Part shown: positions 18,107-27,098 of the stretch, piece after piece
Numbering within the stretch: the stretch's first letter is position 1
Layout: each line of letters begins with the position of its first letter
Assembly (NCBI RefSeq): GCF_900215375.1
Contig: NZ_OBEF01000010.1
Span: 115,186 to 179,185, forward strand
Length of the DNA stretch: 64,000 bases
Origin: Enterobacter sp. CC120223-11
GTDB lineage: Bacteria > Pseudomonadota > Gammaproteobacteria > Enterobacterales > Enterobacteriaceae
Direction of reading: 5' to 3'
Program-made: the position numbers and the translations under genes
The notes under the pieces: generated by a model
The model's database searches: none
What the model was told of the DNA's origin: nothing
What the model saw: only the letters and a program-made list of their open reading frames with translations

Positions 18107-18129
18107 CTTTTTCTCTCTTAAGGGAACCG

Positions 18130-18531
18130 TTACTCACTGTCCCCATGTTTAAATCTCATCAGGTCGCGTCGCTCTTTTTTATCGGGGCGACGGTCCGGGT
18201 GCGGCATGGTCAGCGCATTAAGCTTGCGGGCAAGCGCCATCTTTTCCCGCTTTTCGATGCTTTCAGCCGTCTCTTCATAAAGCAAAACAGCTTCCGTGGC
18301 CGGACGACGCTGCTCGGTGATACCTCTGATAATAACGGTGCGCTCGTCGTTGCCCTGCCGCAGCGTCAGCGTGGCATTCATCTCCACCACTTTGCTCGGT
18401 TTGCTGCGCTGGCCGTTGTAGTGCACCTTGCCGCCTTCCACCATTTCGCGTGCGACCGCACGGGTTTTGTAAAAGCGAGCTGCCCAGAGCCACTTATCCA
18501 GTCGGACGGCCTCAGCGGAGTTCTCTTTCAT
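18130..18531 (-). CDS. hslR: Hsp15, ribosome-associated heat shock protein HslR
   Basis: 133 residues, equal to E. coli Hsp15. An S4-type RNA-binding domain spans about residues 9-70 ([22 protein letters not shown], in part), followed by a very basic C-terminal tail ([15 protein letters not shown]). Hsp15 binds 50S subunits carrying nascent chains after stalled translation. It is 10 bp downstream of yrfG and 23 bp upstream of hslO. Confidence 0.96.
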   Translation of the reverse strand: MKENSAEAVRLDKWLWAARFYKTRAVAREMVEGGKVHYNGQRSKPSKVVEMNATLTLRQGNDERTVIIRGITEQRRPATEAVLLYEETAESIEKREKMALARKLNALTMPHPDRRPDKKERRDLMRFKHGDSE

Positions 18532-18541
18532 GGTTTCTCCT

Positions 18542-19210
18542 TCACCGGATCGCAGGGATCAGGCGACGATAATCATTCAGTGCCGGATGTCGCTGGTACT
18601 GCTTTTCCGCGACGCTGGAGTCAGGATTCGTTACGCCAAGGCAGTAGCGGATCCCGAACTGCGCGGCGGCGTCGAGAATCGGTTCGCTGTCATCGATAAA
18701 CAGCGTTTTGTGCGCGTCCAGCGCGGTTTCTTCGGCAACGGCCTGCCATAAACGCTGATCTTCTTTCGGATAACCAAATGTGTGGGTGGAAAGCAATAAA
18801 TCAAGGTGCGAGGCCAGACCGGTGTGTTCCAGCTTCACCGCCAGGTTATGCGGATGGGCGTTGGTCAGCAGAATGCGCCTTTTGCCGCACGCTTTGAGTG
18901 AATCCAGAAACGGCACGGTGTCTTCGCGCAGCACGGCACGTGGGCCCTGTTGGGTCGTCATGGCGCAGATATCCAGCCCCAGGCGTTCGCTCCAGTAATC
19001 CAGACAGTACCAGTTTAGCGTATGCTGCACGGCATGATACTCCTGGCTGATGCGCAGGCGAGCTTCCGCGAGGCTCAGGCCATTTTGTGTGCCGTAAGTT
19101 TCTGGCACCAGCTGCTGCCAGAAATAGCTGTCGAAGGCGAGATCGAGAAGGGTGCCGTCCATATCCAGCAGGACGGTGTCGATCTCCTGCCAGGCGATAT
19201 CAAAATGCAT
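18542..19210 (-). CDS. yrfG: YrfG, GMP/IMP nucleotidase (HAD family)
   Basis: 222 residues of the HAD superfamily. Motif I is LLDMDGTLLD with Asp16 and Asp18; motif II is ILLTNAHPHN; motif III/IV is seen as TLFIDDSEPILDAAAQFG. E. coli YrfG dephosphorylates purine 5'-nucleotides such as GMP and IMP. Lies between igaA and hslR in the same operon. Confidence 0.94.
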   Translation of the reverse strand: MHFDIAWQEIDTVLLDMDGTLLDLAFDSYFWQQLVPETYGTQNGLSLAEARLRISQEYHAVQHTLNWYCLDYWSERLGLDICAMTTQQGPRAVLREDTVPFLDSLKACGKRRILLTNAHPHNLAVKLEHTGLASHLDLLLSTHTFGYPKEDQRLWQAVAEETALDAHKTLFIDDSEPILDAAAQFGIRYCLGVTNPDSSVAEKQYQRHPALNDYRRLIPAIR

Positions 19211-19279
19211 GCTGCGTCTCCTGCCGAAAGAATGCGCGTCAGGGTACCACAGCGGCCGCCTCAGCGGGAGCAGGGGCGT

Positions 19280-21424
19280 TTAGCGGTCTGTGGCATCCTG
19301 AGGCAGCAGGTCCTGAGAGGTGAGCAGGCTCGGGTTGAGGCTGCTTTCGTAGTAGGCGTGGATCTCCGCCATACGCATGCGGTGGCGCTGATAGCGGCGA
19401 ATCGCCTGGAACCCATTCCAGACACAGCACGCCAGCATCGTCAGCATCAGCAAAGTGGTGCTGATATAGCGCCAGAGCCCGGCGCTGTCCGGAATGCGGT
19501 GCAGATTAACGTGTTTGGTGCCGTTGGCATCGGTGGTGATGTTGGTGACAATCCCTTCCGCGGTGAACGGCGTATGCATCAACATGCCCGCCAGACGCTG
19601 GAACTCGCCCCACTGCTCATGGGCCGGGTAATCGTACAGGCTGACCGACGGCCAGGGCTGCGTGACCAGGTCGCTGCCTTCGTCGCTGGCAATCAGAAAA
19701 CCGCCCGGCGCCGGGCTGTTTAACGCCTGGGCGGCGCGGGCCGTTTCACGCATCACAAACGGTGCGGTTGATGTTGTCACCAGATTATCCAGTGATTCAG
19801 CGCTAACAGGGCGTAACAGGACGTTCACGCCATCCAGCTTGCCGGAGCTGGCTCGCTTCGTGAGCGCTTCCCAGTCCCGGGTATTGCCGAGGTTTACCAG
19901 CGCCGTTTTCAGGCGGGAGCAGTCATCCTCAGCGGAGCAGAGATCCTGCGTTTTCAGCACAATATCGGCAAAATCATCCAGCAGCACCATGCCCGATTTT
20001 TGAATGGCGGAGCGCAGGGCCGGGCTGACGCGGGAACTGTCGTCCGGGGTTGGGTGAAGCTGGCGGTTCACTGCCTGAATCAGTGCGGTGGCTTTGGTGA
20101 CAATATCGGATTCCGGCAGCGGCAGCGGTGGTGCCTCGTTCCAGATTATCTGCGAACAATCAAACGGCGTGAACGGCGAGTTATCCTGTGCCGTCCAGGT
20201 CCCCTGGGAGCGGATATTACACATGCCGGTGCCGGAGATGTGCAGCGTATCGCCAACCCGAATATTCGCCCGATCGAGCTGGCTGACGGTGGTCGCCTCA
20301 ATGGTTTGCGCACCCTGCAGCCAGAAAAGCGTAAATTTGAACGGCATACTGAGCGGCACGCTAATCCACAGCATGGCACCTATCAGCAGCGCGCCGATGG
20401 CAATGATGGCGCTGCGCAGCCAGTGCTGAAGCGGAAAATGTTTTACTTCGTTATGCAGCGATAAGAATCGGCCCTGACGGACCACGTGGCGATCGAGGTA
20501 AATATCAATATCCGTTTGCTGGCCAAGATCCTGAGCAATAAAGGGTTGCCAGTGGCGTGGATAGATAAGATCGATAATGCCGAGCGAAATGTTGTTGATT
20601 TGCTCCTGGTCATTCTCGCCAAACAGCCCCCAGCGTTTTGGGGTTCCTCGCAGGCAGTGAATCTCGCGTAACGCGGTTTTGGACGGCGGAGCAAACACGC
20701 CCCAAAGACCAAAGCCCAGTAACAAAATAGCGATGCCGGTTATCCACGGAACAAAGACCTCGGGCACCATCAGCGCGCAGAAAAACAGGAAAAATGCGCT
20801 TACGATAAGCAGTGCCTCACGCAAACCGTCCGGGCGACTGAGCGCATACTCTTCGCGGGTTTCCTGACGAATATTCAGCAGCTCAATCTGCTCACTCTCT
20901 TCGCCGCGAATGGAGGCTTGTGTCGATGAGCGTTGCTCTAGCGCGAAGCCTTTGGCTTCCTGTTTATGGTCGCGCAGGCTGTGGCCGTTCAGGGCGATGA
21001 CCAGCGGCAGGGAATCGGTGTGGATCAGTTCGACTTCGTTTTCATCATTGATGTACTGCTCCCAGAAGGGCGGCAGGTGGATTTCAACGGAGTCGAGGAA
21101 GTAGCGCCATTTGTTCAGATCGTCAGTCGTGATGCCGTAGCGAGTGATTGACTGCGTGAGGGTGTAAACGGTATTGCTCTGGGCGTTCAGCGTGATGGCG
21201 CCAGGGGCACCAGAGGTACCGGAAGCGGGCACTTCCAGAATGCGGGTCTGGCCTTCCAGATAATTATCGACAGCCGCTCGTTCATCCAGAGTCAGTTTGC
21301 GCGTGGTCGCGCCGCTGAATGCATGCAGGCGAGGAAGTCGGCGCTGCTTGTGCTGTCGATAAAACCACCCTGCAAGCAATGCGCAGGCCAGCATAGCAGC
21401 GAAAAAAATCAAAAAGGTGCCCAT
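19280..21424 (-). CDS. igaA: IgaA, inner-membrane inhibitor of the Rcs phosphorelay
   Basis: 714 residues (E. coli 711). Hydrophobic segments are at the N-terminus (FLIFFAAMLACALLAGWFY), a pair near residues 205-245 (LLIVSAFFLFFCALMVP and ITGIAILLLGFGLWGVF), one near 340-360, and one near the C-terminus (YISTTLLMLTMLACCVW). A large periplasmic region with Cys pairs follows the fourth. It holds RcsD in check and is essential in Salmonella when Rcs is intact. First gene of the igaA-yrfG-hslR-hslO operon, divergent from nudE. Confidence 0.95.
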   Translation of the reverse strand: MGTFLIFFAAMLACALLAGWFYRQHKQRRLPRLHAFSGATTRKLTLDERAAVDNYLEGQTRILEVPASGTSGAPGAITLNAQSNTVYTLTQSITRYGITTDDLNKWRYFLDSVEIHLPPFWEQYINDENEVELIHTDSLPLVIALNGHSLRDHKQEAKGFALEQRSSTQASIRGEESEQIELLNIRQETREEYALSRPDGLREALLIVSAFFLFFCALMVPEVFVPWITGIAILLLGFGLWGVFAPPSKTALREIHCLRGTPKRWGLFGENDQEQINNISLGIIDLIYPRHWQPFIAQDLGQQTDIDIYLDRHVVRQGRFLSLHNEVKHFPLQHWLRSAIIAIGALLIGAMLWISVPLSMPFKFTLFWLQGAQTIEATTVSQLDRANIRVGDTLHISGTGMCNIRSQGTWTAQDNSPFTPFDCSQIIWNEAPPLPLPESDIVTKATALIQAVNRQLHPTPDDSSRVSPALRSAIQKSGMVLLDDFADIVLKTQDLCSAEDDCSRLKTALVNLGNTRDWEALTKRASSGKLDGVNVLLRPVSAESLDNLVTTSTAPFVMRETARAAQALNSPAPGGFLIASDEGSDLVTQPWPSVSLYDYPAHEQWGEFQRLAGMLMHTPFTAEGIVTNITTDANGTKHVNLHRIPDSAGLWRYISTTLLMLTMLACCVWNGFQAIRRYQRHRMRMAEIHAYYESSLNPSLLTSQDLLPQDATDR

Positions 21425-21691
21425 GCTTTTCCCATCAAACTTATTCTTACAGGTATCGTCGGTTGCTCGTTAACACAGAACGCGAGCCCGTAGTGAGCTA
21501 TCGGCACACATCACTCAGATCTTGAAAGATTTCTTACGTTCAGATGCAACTTTTGAGCATATCAAAGGTCAATGCAAGCGAATATCAGCAAATTCTCAAA
21601 TCCATTGCAAGGTCTTGACTTTTTATTCAAATAGTCGTCAATACCGGAAGTTGCGCAAATGTAAATACATGACGCCAGGAATTGCCTAAAC

Positions 21692-21709
21692 TGTGCGGCA
21701 TGTCGCACA
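21692..21709. promoter_or_regulatory. Perfect dyad upstream of nudE
   Basis: TGTGCG-GCATGT-CGCACA is an exact 6-6-6 inverted repeat 33 bp before the nudE ATG, in the 318-bp igaA-nudE divergent gap. It is not CRP spacing (N8 between TGTGC and GCACA). The rest of the gap is A/T-rich promoter-like sequence with no gene. Confidence 0.45.
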
Positions 21710-21742
21710 ATTACCCTGTTACCACAGCAAACACAGGTCATC

Positions 21743-22303
21743 ATGGATAAACCATTAATAAAACCCATCATCCACAAAGTTGAAACAGTTGCGCGTTCCC
21801 GGCTGTTTACCGTGGAGAGTGTGGAGCTGGAATTCAGCAATGGCGAGCGCCGCATCTACGAAAGGATGCGTCCTTCCACGCGTGAAGCGGTGATGATTAT
21901 CCCGATTGTTGACGATCATCTGATTCTAATCCGCGAATATGCCGTGGGCACGGAGTCGTACGAGCTCGGCTTTTCCAAAGGGCTTATCGACCCGGGTGAA
22001 AGCGTCTTTGAAGCTGCCAATCGTGAGCTGAAAGAAGAAGTGGGCTTTGGTGCTCATAATCTGACGTTTCTGCAGAAGCTCAGCATGGCTCCCTCGTACT
22101 TCTCCAGCAAAATGAACATTGTGGTGGCAGAGAATCTCTACCCTGAATCGCTGCCCGGAGATGAGCCCGAACCCTTACCGCAGGTGCGGTGGCCGCTGTC
22201 GCAGCTGCTGGATCTGTTGGCAGAACCGGACTTCAACGAAGCGCGCAACGTCAGCGCGCTGTTTCTGGTGCGGGAATGGCTGAAAGAGCAGGGCAGGCTG
22301 TAG
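21743..22303 (+). CDS. nudE: NudE, ADP-compounds Nudix hydrolase
   Basis: 186 residues, equal to E. coli NudE. The Nudix box is complete: GLIDPGESVFEAANRELKEEVGF (in part; about residues 79-101). It hydrolyses ADP-ribose, NADH and Ap3A-type compounds. Alone on the plus strand between igaA and mrcA, ending just before a shared terminator. Confidence 0.96.
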   Translation: MDKPLIKPIIHKVETVARSRLFTVESVELEFSNGERRIYERMRPSTREAVMIIPIVDDHLILIREYAVGTESYELGFSKGLIDPGESVFEAANRELKEEVGFGAHNLTFLQKLSMAPSYFSSKMNIVVAENLYPESLPGDEPEPLPQVRWPLSQLLDLLAEPDFNEARNVSALFLVREWLKEQGRL

Positions 22304-22325
22304 CGTCAGGTGATAAATGCTTCCC

Positions 22326-22359
22326 GATAAAAAAAGCGCCCGAAGGCGCTTTTTTTATC
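22326..22359. terminator. Bidirectional terminator between nudE and mrcA
   Basis: GATAAAAAAAGCGCC / GGCGCTTTTTTTATC, a perfect 15-bp stem with a CGAA loop. The mrcA stop codon overlaps the last stem bases. Confidence 0.95.
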
Positions 22360-24910
22360 AGAACAGCTCGTGGGTTTCGCCGTTGTCCATCAGCGTGGTG
22401 CCCACTTCATGCACCGCCTGTTGGGTGGGCTGTGTGCCCTCAATAAAGAACTCTTCACGGCTGTTGCCGCCGTTGGCCAACTGTCCGGTACCCCGGTCGA
22501 TATTGACGGTCACCACGCCCGGCGGCGGTGTCAGCGGCTGTTCAGGCACGCCATCGAGCGCCATCTTCATAAACAAATCCCAGGCAGGCTGTGCACTCTT
22601 AGCGCCGCCTTCATAACCGGAGATCTGATCTTTGATCGCTCCGGATGCGCTGGTGCGACCGAGATCGCGACGGTGATCGTCAAAACCAATCCACACTGAC
22701 GTCACCACGCCCGGGCCGTAACCTGAGAACCAGGCATCTTTCGAGCTGTTGGTGGTGCCGGTTTTACCGCCGATATCATGACGTTTCAGATCGCGTCCTG
22801 CACGCCAGCCCGTACCCTGCCAGCCTGGTTCGCCGAAGATGTTGGTGTTCAGCGCGCTTTTAATCAGGAAGGAGAGCGGCGTGCTGATCACGTGCGGGGC
22901 GTACTCCTGCCCACCGCTGCGGGCTACCAGCGCCTGGTTGGCCTGTTCAAGGCTTGGCATTGGCACGCTGGAGTTTTGCGGCGTCTGGGAGGTGGCGACG
23001 TTTTCAACGTCTTTATTTTCCAGCACGTCAGATTTTGGTGTATCGCCGTAAATCACTGGTATGTCGCATTCAGCGCAGGCAATTTTAGGCTTAGCCTCAA
23101 AAATCACGCCGCCCATATCGTTCTCGATTTTACTGATAAAGAACGGATCGATGAGGAAGCCGCCGTTGGCCATTACCGAGTAACCGCGCGCCACCTGGAG
23201 CGGCGTGAAGGAGGCCGAGCCCAGCGCCAGCGATTCGGTACGCACGATGTTTTCAGCAGGGAAACCGAAGCGTTGCAGATACTCCGCCGCGTAGTCCACG
23301 CCCATTGCGCGCATGGCACGCACCATAACCACGTTTTTCGACTGACCCAGACCCTGACGTAAACGAATCGGGCCTGAATACTCCGGCGGTGAGTTCTTCG
23401 GACTCCAGTCGGAGCCTGCGCCGGCATCCCAGCGGGAGATCGGCACGTCGTTCAGAATACTTGCCAGCGTCAGGCCCTTGTCCATCGCGGCGGTGTATAA
23501 GAACGGTTTGATGTTGGAGCCGACCTGGCGTAGCGCCTGAGTTGCACGGTTAAATTTGCTTTGGTTGAAGTCAAACCCACCGACCAGGGCAATGATTGCA
23601 CCGTTTTGCGGGTTGATGGACACCAGGGCGGAGTTGACGTCCGGCACCTGCGCCAGCCACCAGGCGTCGTTCACCTGGCGAACCCAGATTTGCTGGCCGG
23701 TCTGGACCACATCGGCCACTTTGCGTGGCGTCGGGCCTTGCTGAGTGTCTGAGCGGTAAGCTCGTGCCCAGCGCATGCCATCCATAGCCATCGAAACTGA
23801 CGTGCCGTCTGCCAGCATCGCCGTGGCTTCCTGTGGACTGCTCGCCGTCACAACGGCTGGCATCAGCGGCCCGTAGGTCGGCAGGCTTTTCAGCGAGTCA
23901 GTGATTTTTTTGCTGTCCCATGGGGTTTCACCCACTTTCCACAGCACGTTGGCCGGGCCGCGATAGCCGTGGCGCATATCATAATCCATCACGTTGGTGC
24001 GCAGGGCCGTTTGCGCCGCCAGCTGATCTTTACGGCTGATAGTGGTGTAAACGCGGTAGCCGTCTTCGTAGGCTTTATCACCGTAGCGGGTCACCATCTC
24101 CTGGCGCACCATTTCCGTCAGATACGGGGCGGAGAAGGCAATTTCAGGCGCGTGATATTTGGCATCAATCGGCTCGCGGATAGCGTCGTTGTACTGCGCC
24201 TGAGTGATGTCGTTTTCACTCAGCATGCGGGAAAGCACTACGTTACGACGCGAGGTCGCCCTGTCCAGGGAATACAACGGGTTGAAGGTTGATGGTGCTT
24301 TCGGCAGGCCGGCGATCACCGCCATTTCGCTCAGCGTCAGCTGATCGACCGATTTTCCAAAGTAAACCTGCGCAGCGGCACCCACACCGTAAGCACGGTA
24401 GCCGAGGTAAATTTTGTTCAGATAGAGATCGAGAATTTCGTCCTTACTGAGCAGTTGCTCAATACGGATAGCCAGGAAGACCTCTTTGATTTTGCGCGTC
24501 AGCGTCTTTTCTGGGCTCAGGAAGAAGTTACGCGCCAGCTGCTGGGTAATGGTGCTCGCGCCCTGCGAGGCATGGCCAGAGAACAGCGCCACGCTCGCGG
24601 CACGGAAAATCCCGACAGGATCGATGCCGTGATGCTCGTAAAAGCGGCTGTCTTCCGTGGCGATAAACGCTTTGGTCAGCTCAGGCGGCATCTGGCTCAG
24701 GGTGACAGGGATACGGCGTTTTTCACCATATTGCGCAATCAGTTCGCCGTCGGCGCTGTAGATTTGCATTGGGATCTGCAGGCGCACATCCCTGAGCGTG
24801 GCCACGTCTGGCAGCTGCGGCTCAATAAATTTGTAGAGGCCATAAATCGAGCCTGCTCCCAGCAGAATGCAACAGACTGCAAGGATGAATAAATACTTTA
24901 CGAACTTCAC
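22358..24910 (-). CDS. mrcA: PBP1a, bifunctional peptidoglycan synthase
   Basis: 850 residues, the same as E. coli PBP1a. An N-terminal membrane anchor (about residues 6-27) is followed by a GT51 glycosyltransferase domain with catalytic Glu86 in ATEDSRFYEHHG and the QGASTITQQLARN motif, then an OB-like domain, then the transpeptidase domain with the SxxK nucleophile (GSNIKPF, about 473), SKN (GQSKNVVMV) and KTGT (GGKTGTTNSSKDAW). It polymerises and crosslinks peptidoglycan on the periplasmic side. Divergent from hofM. Confidence 0.98.
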   Translation of the reverse strand: MKFVKYLFILAVCCILLGAGSIYGLYKFIEPQLPDVATLRDVRLQIPMQIYSADGELIAQYGEKRRIPVTLSQMPPELTKAFIATEDSRFYEHHGIDPVGIFRAASVALFSGHASQGASTITQQLARNFFLSPEKTLTRKIKEVFLAIRIEQLLSKDEILDLYLNKIYLGYRAYGVGAAAQVYFGKSVDQLTLSEMAVIAGLPKAPSTFNPLYSLDRATSRRNVVLSRMLSENDITQAQYNDAIREPIDAKYHAPEIAFSAPYLTEMVRQEMVTRYGDKAYEDGYRVYTTISRKDQLAAQTALRTNVMDYDMRHGYRGPANVLWKVGETPWDSKKITDSLKSLPTYGPLMPAVVTASSPQEATAMLADGTSVSMAMDGMRWARAYRSDTQQGPTPRKVADVVQTGQQIWVRQVNDAWWLAQVPDVNSALVSINPQNGAIIALVGGFDFNQSKFNRATQALRQVGSNIKPFLYTAAMDKGLTLASILNDVPISRWDAGAGSDWSPKNSPPEYSGPIRLRQGLGQSKNVVMVRAMRAMGVDYAAEYLQRFGFPAENIVRTESLALGSASFTPLQVARGYSVMANGGFLIDPFFISKIENDMGGVIFEAKPKIACAECDIPVIYGDTPKSDVLENKDVENVATSQTPQNSSVPMPSLEQANQALVARSGGQEYAPHVISTPLSFLIKSALNTNIFGEPGWQGTGWRAGRDLKRHDIGGKTGTTNSSKDAWFSGYGPGVVTSVWIGFDDHRRDLGRTSASGAIKDQISGYEGGAKSAQPAWDLFMKMALDGVPEQPLTPPPGVVTVNIDRGTGQLANGGNSREEFFIEGTQPTQQAVHEVGTTLMDNGETHELF

Positions 24911-25028
24911 CGGAGATTTCCCATTTAGTGGCGATTGGGCAGTTTATAAACAAACGCGCGGTAGTATAAAGGCAAGCCAGAAGCATTGATATAGCTCGAA
25001 TGGGTTGATGGATAAGGAGATCGTAAGA

Positions 25029-25751
25029 ATGGCTTACAGTCAGTGGCTTTCAGGATTGCATTTCCAGCAGGATAACCTTGTCTGCGTTGCGTTGCAGAAA
25101 TCACGCTCTGGTTACGCACTTCGGCGCTGGTGGCAGCTGCCGCTCGCACGGGATGCCAGCGAAGAGGAACAGTCGGCGGCACTGCGCCGCATTCAGCGCG
25201 AAATGCCACGATTTCATCGGGTTGCGGTGGCGCTCCCTGCGTCAGACACCCTGCAAAAACAGCTGCCGTCACCGCAGATGGCGCTTCGGGAAAGTGAACG
25301 GGCGCTTTGGGTGGCTGGCACCGTCGCAAAGCAGCTCGAAATGCCCATCGACACCCTCACGTTTGATTATCAAAGCACAGAAACGAATATTTACAGCGTC
25401 ACCGCCGCCAGACGAAGGGACGTGGCCGCTTTGCAAAAGCGCCTCCATACGGCGGGCCTGAACGTGGAGGCCATAACCCCCGATGCCAGCGCGCTGCAAA
25501 GCTTTTTCACGTGGATGGCCAAAGACGAGCAGGGCCTTTGCTGGCAGGAGCAACATCATTGGCTATGGGCAACGCGAAACGCCTGGGGCAGTGGCGCAGA
25601 ACCACCGGAAGGGCTGTTGCGCTGTACCACGCAGCCGCATAACGGCCCGAGCTTCAATCCCTGGTTTCCGTTGACTCAGCTCCAGCCTCCTTTACCCGAG
25701 CGCGGGGATGACTTTGCCATTGCGCTGGCGCTTGCTTTGGGCGTGCGCTGA
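25029..25751 (+). CDS. hofM: HofM, PilM-like DNA-uptake/pilus assembly protein
   Basis: 240 residues (E. coli 259), well diverged but with shared landmarks: AITPDASALQSFF, WLWATRNAWG and a closing DDFAIALALALGVR. HofM is PilM/ComA-like, thought to be a cytoplasmic actin-like partner of HofN. E. coli hofMNOPQ is needed to use external DNA as a nutrient. I chose 25029, with AAGGAG 9 bases upstream; ATGs at 25005 and 25008 are alternatives. First of the five-gene operon. Confidence 0.88.
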   Translation: MAYSQWLSGLHFQQDNLVCVALQKSRSGYALRRWWQLPLARDASEEEQSAALRRIQREMPRFHRVAVALPASDTLQKQLPSPQMALRESERALWVAGTVAKQLEMPIDTLTFDYQSTETNIYSVTAARRRDVAALQKRLHTAGLNVEAITPDASALQSFFTWMAKDEQGLCWQEQHHWLWATRNAWGSGAEPPEGLLRCTTQPHNGPSFNPWFPLTQLQPPLPERGDDFAIALALALGVR

Positions 25752-25752
25752 T

Positions 25753-26292
25753 ATGGGCCGCCCCATCAATTTACTGGACTGGCGTGAAAGGCGTCGCCGT
25801 GAATGCCTGCGCTTCTGGGGCCTGCTGTTTGCCGGTGCCTGGCTGATTGCCCTGGCTTTGATGGCTGCACTTCGGGCCGAAGCATCGTCTTCGCTGCGCG
25901 GGCAAAACCTGCGCCAGGAGAATGACAGGGCAGTTCATCAAGCCCTGGTACAGCGCGAGCAGCCGCTCAGAGCCGAACAACAGCGAAGGATGCGGAGGCT
26001 GGCGAGTGAGCAAAAACGCGAGGCAACCCGTCGCTGGCAGTCCATGCTGCTGGCCCTGTCCGAGCAGATACCGCAGCAGGCATGGCTGAAAACGCTGCAG
26101 TGGCAGGGGGAAGCGCTGAGCTTTTCAGGGCTGGCGAACCGTTTTACCGCGCTGGCGCAACTCGCTACGGCTGTGAGTCAGCTTGAAGGGGTTCGTGCAG
26201 CAGAATCGGGCCCTGTCCGCCGCGATCGGGAAGGACGATGGCAGTTCAGCTACGAGCTGCTGATGGAGGCCAACAATGGCTCTCTTCGCTGA
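25753..26292 (+). CDS. hofN: HofN, PilN-like assembly protein
   Basis: 179 residues as in E. coli. Short cytoplasmic N-terminus with the PilN signature INLLDWRERRRRE (about residues 5-17), one membrane segment (FWGLLFAGAWLIALALMAAL), a heptad-rich Gln/Arg coiled region (about 45-100) and a small C-terminal domain. ATG at 25753 is one base past the hofM stop. It overlaps hofO by 17 bp. Confidence 0.88.
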   Translation: MGRPINLLDWRERRRRECLRFWGLLFAGAWLIALALMAALRAEASSSLRGQNLRQENDRAVHQALVQREQPLRAEQQRRMRRLASEQKREATRRWQSMLLALSEQIPQQAWLKTLQWQGEALSFSGLANRFTALAQLATAVSQLEGVRAAESGPVRRDREGRWQFSYELLMEANNGSLR

Positions 26293-26707
26293 ACGCTGGT
26301 GTGATCATGCCCCGGGCATGCGCCTCGGCGCAGGGCTACTGATGGTTCTGCTGCTGACGGGCGTGGTGATTTTCTTTACGCATAACCCGGGCAACAGGCC
26401 AGCGGCAGTCCCGCTCAAGGCGCAGTGGAAAAAGGTGATGCTGCTGCGCGGCCCTGCTGGCGAGGTTTCGTCTCACCTTGCTAAACCTTTTTCCGCTCTC
26501 GACTTTGATGGCGTGAAGAGTCGTCTGCTGAGCTGGGAACCTTCGGGGAAGCGCGGGGAGCTCATCCTGGAAGCCGACTGGCTGGCTATTCCCTCTCTGT
26601 TTAACCAACTGGCGGAACGTAACCAGGCCGTCCGGGCGTTCAGCATTTTGCCCGGGGTGCCGCGTCTGACGCTGAGGCTCCAGCTTGAGGCAATTGATGA
26701 TGACTGA
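26276..26707 (+). CDS. hofO: HofO, PilO-like assembly protein
   Basis: 143 residues. One membrane span near residues 16-35 (RLGAGLLMVLLLTGVVIFF) followed by a periplasmic domain with the pattern LLSWEPSGKRGELILEADW. Weakly conserved, but size, topology and place match HofO, the PilO-like partner of HofN. Overlaps hofN by 17 bp and hofP by about 11 bp. Confidence 0.82.
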   Translation: MALFAERWCDHAPGMRLGAGLLMVLLLTGVVIFFTHNPGNRPAAVPLKAQWKKVMLLRGPAGEVSSHLAKPFSALDFDGVKSRLLSWEPSGKRGELILEADWLAIPSLFNQLAERNQAVRAFSILPGVPRLTLRLQLEAIDDD

Positions 26708-27098
26708 CTGGCGACTGTACCTCGGGCTGCTTTTTCCTTTACTGCTTGGGATGCGTAACCCGTTTTTGCCCCCGGAAGATCGCTGCTTTGGCGCCCAGAT
26801 AACCCTCTGGCAGTACCGGGGGATGGTCAGCCACGGCGATGAGCGTACCGGCATTGTGAGGGATGCAAAAGGGAAATGGCGGCGTCTGTCGCAAGGCCTG
26901 ACGCTGGACAACGGCTGGACGGTCGCGGGCATAGCGCCAGATCACATAGAGATGACCGCTGGCTCAGACTGCGAGCCTTCACAGTGGCATTGGCTAAGAA
27001 AAGGAACGCAACATGATGCGAAGGACGATGCTGGGGCTAGTGCTAATGGTCTTCGGCGTACTGGCCAAAGAGAAACCCGTCACCCTGACGGTGGATGA
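26697..27098 (+). CDS. hofP: HofP, PilP-like assembly protein
   Basis: About 133 residues. It starts with a hydrophobic segment (WRLYLGLLFPLLLG) and the conserved MRNPFLPPED, then ITLWQYRGMVS and KWRRLSQG..LDNGWTVAGIAPD, as in HofP/PilP. The last 28 codons lie inside hofQ in another frame; the tail (LRRTGQ...HPDGG) resembles the E. coli HofP tail, so the overlap looks real. The start is 26697 or the next ATG at 26700. Confidence 0.8.
   Translation: MMTDWRLYLGLLFPLLLGMRNPFLPPEDRCFGAQITLWQYRGMVSHGDERTGIVRDAKGKWRRLSQGLTLDNGWTVAGIAPDHIEMTAGSDCEPSQWHWLRKGTQHDAKDDAGASANGLRRTGQRETRHPDGG

Noticed and set aside
26697..27098. hofP considered as frameshifted because it runs into hofQ
   Set aside because: The C-terminal tail resembles that of E. 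coli HofP, so the overlap is probably natural.
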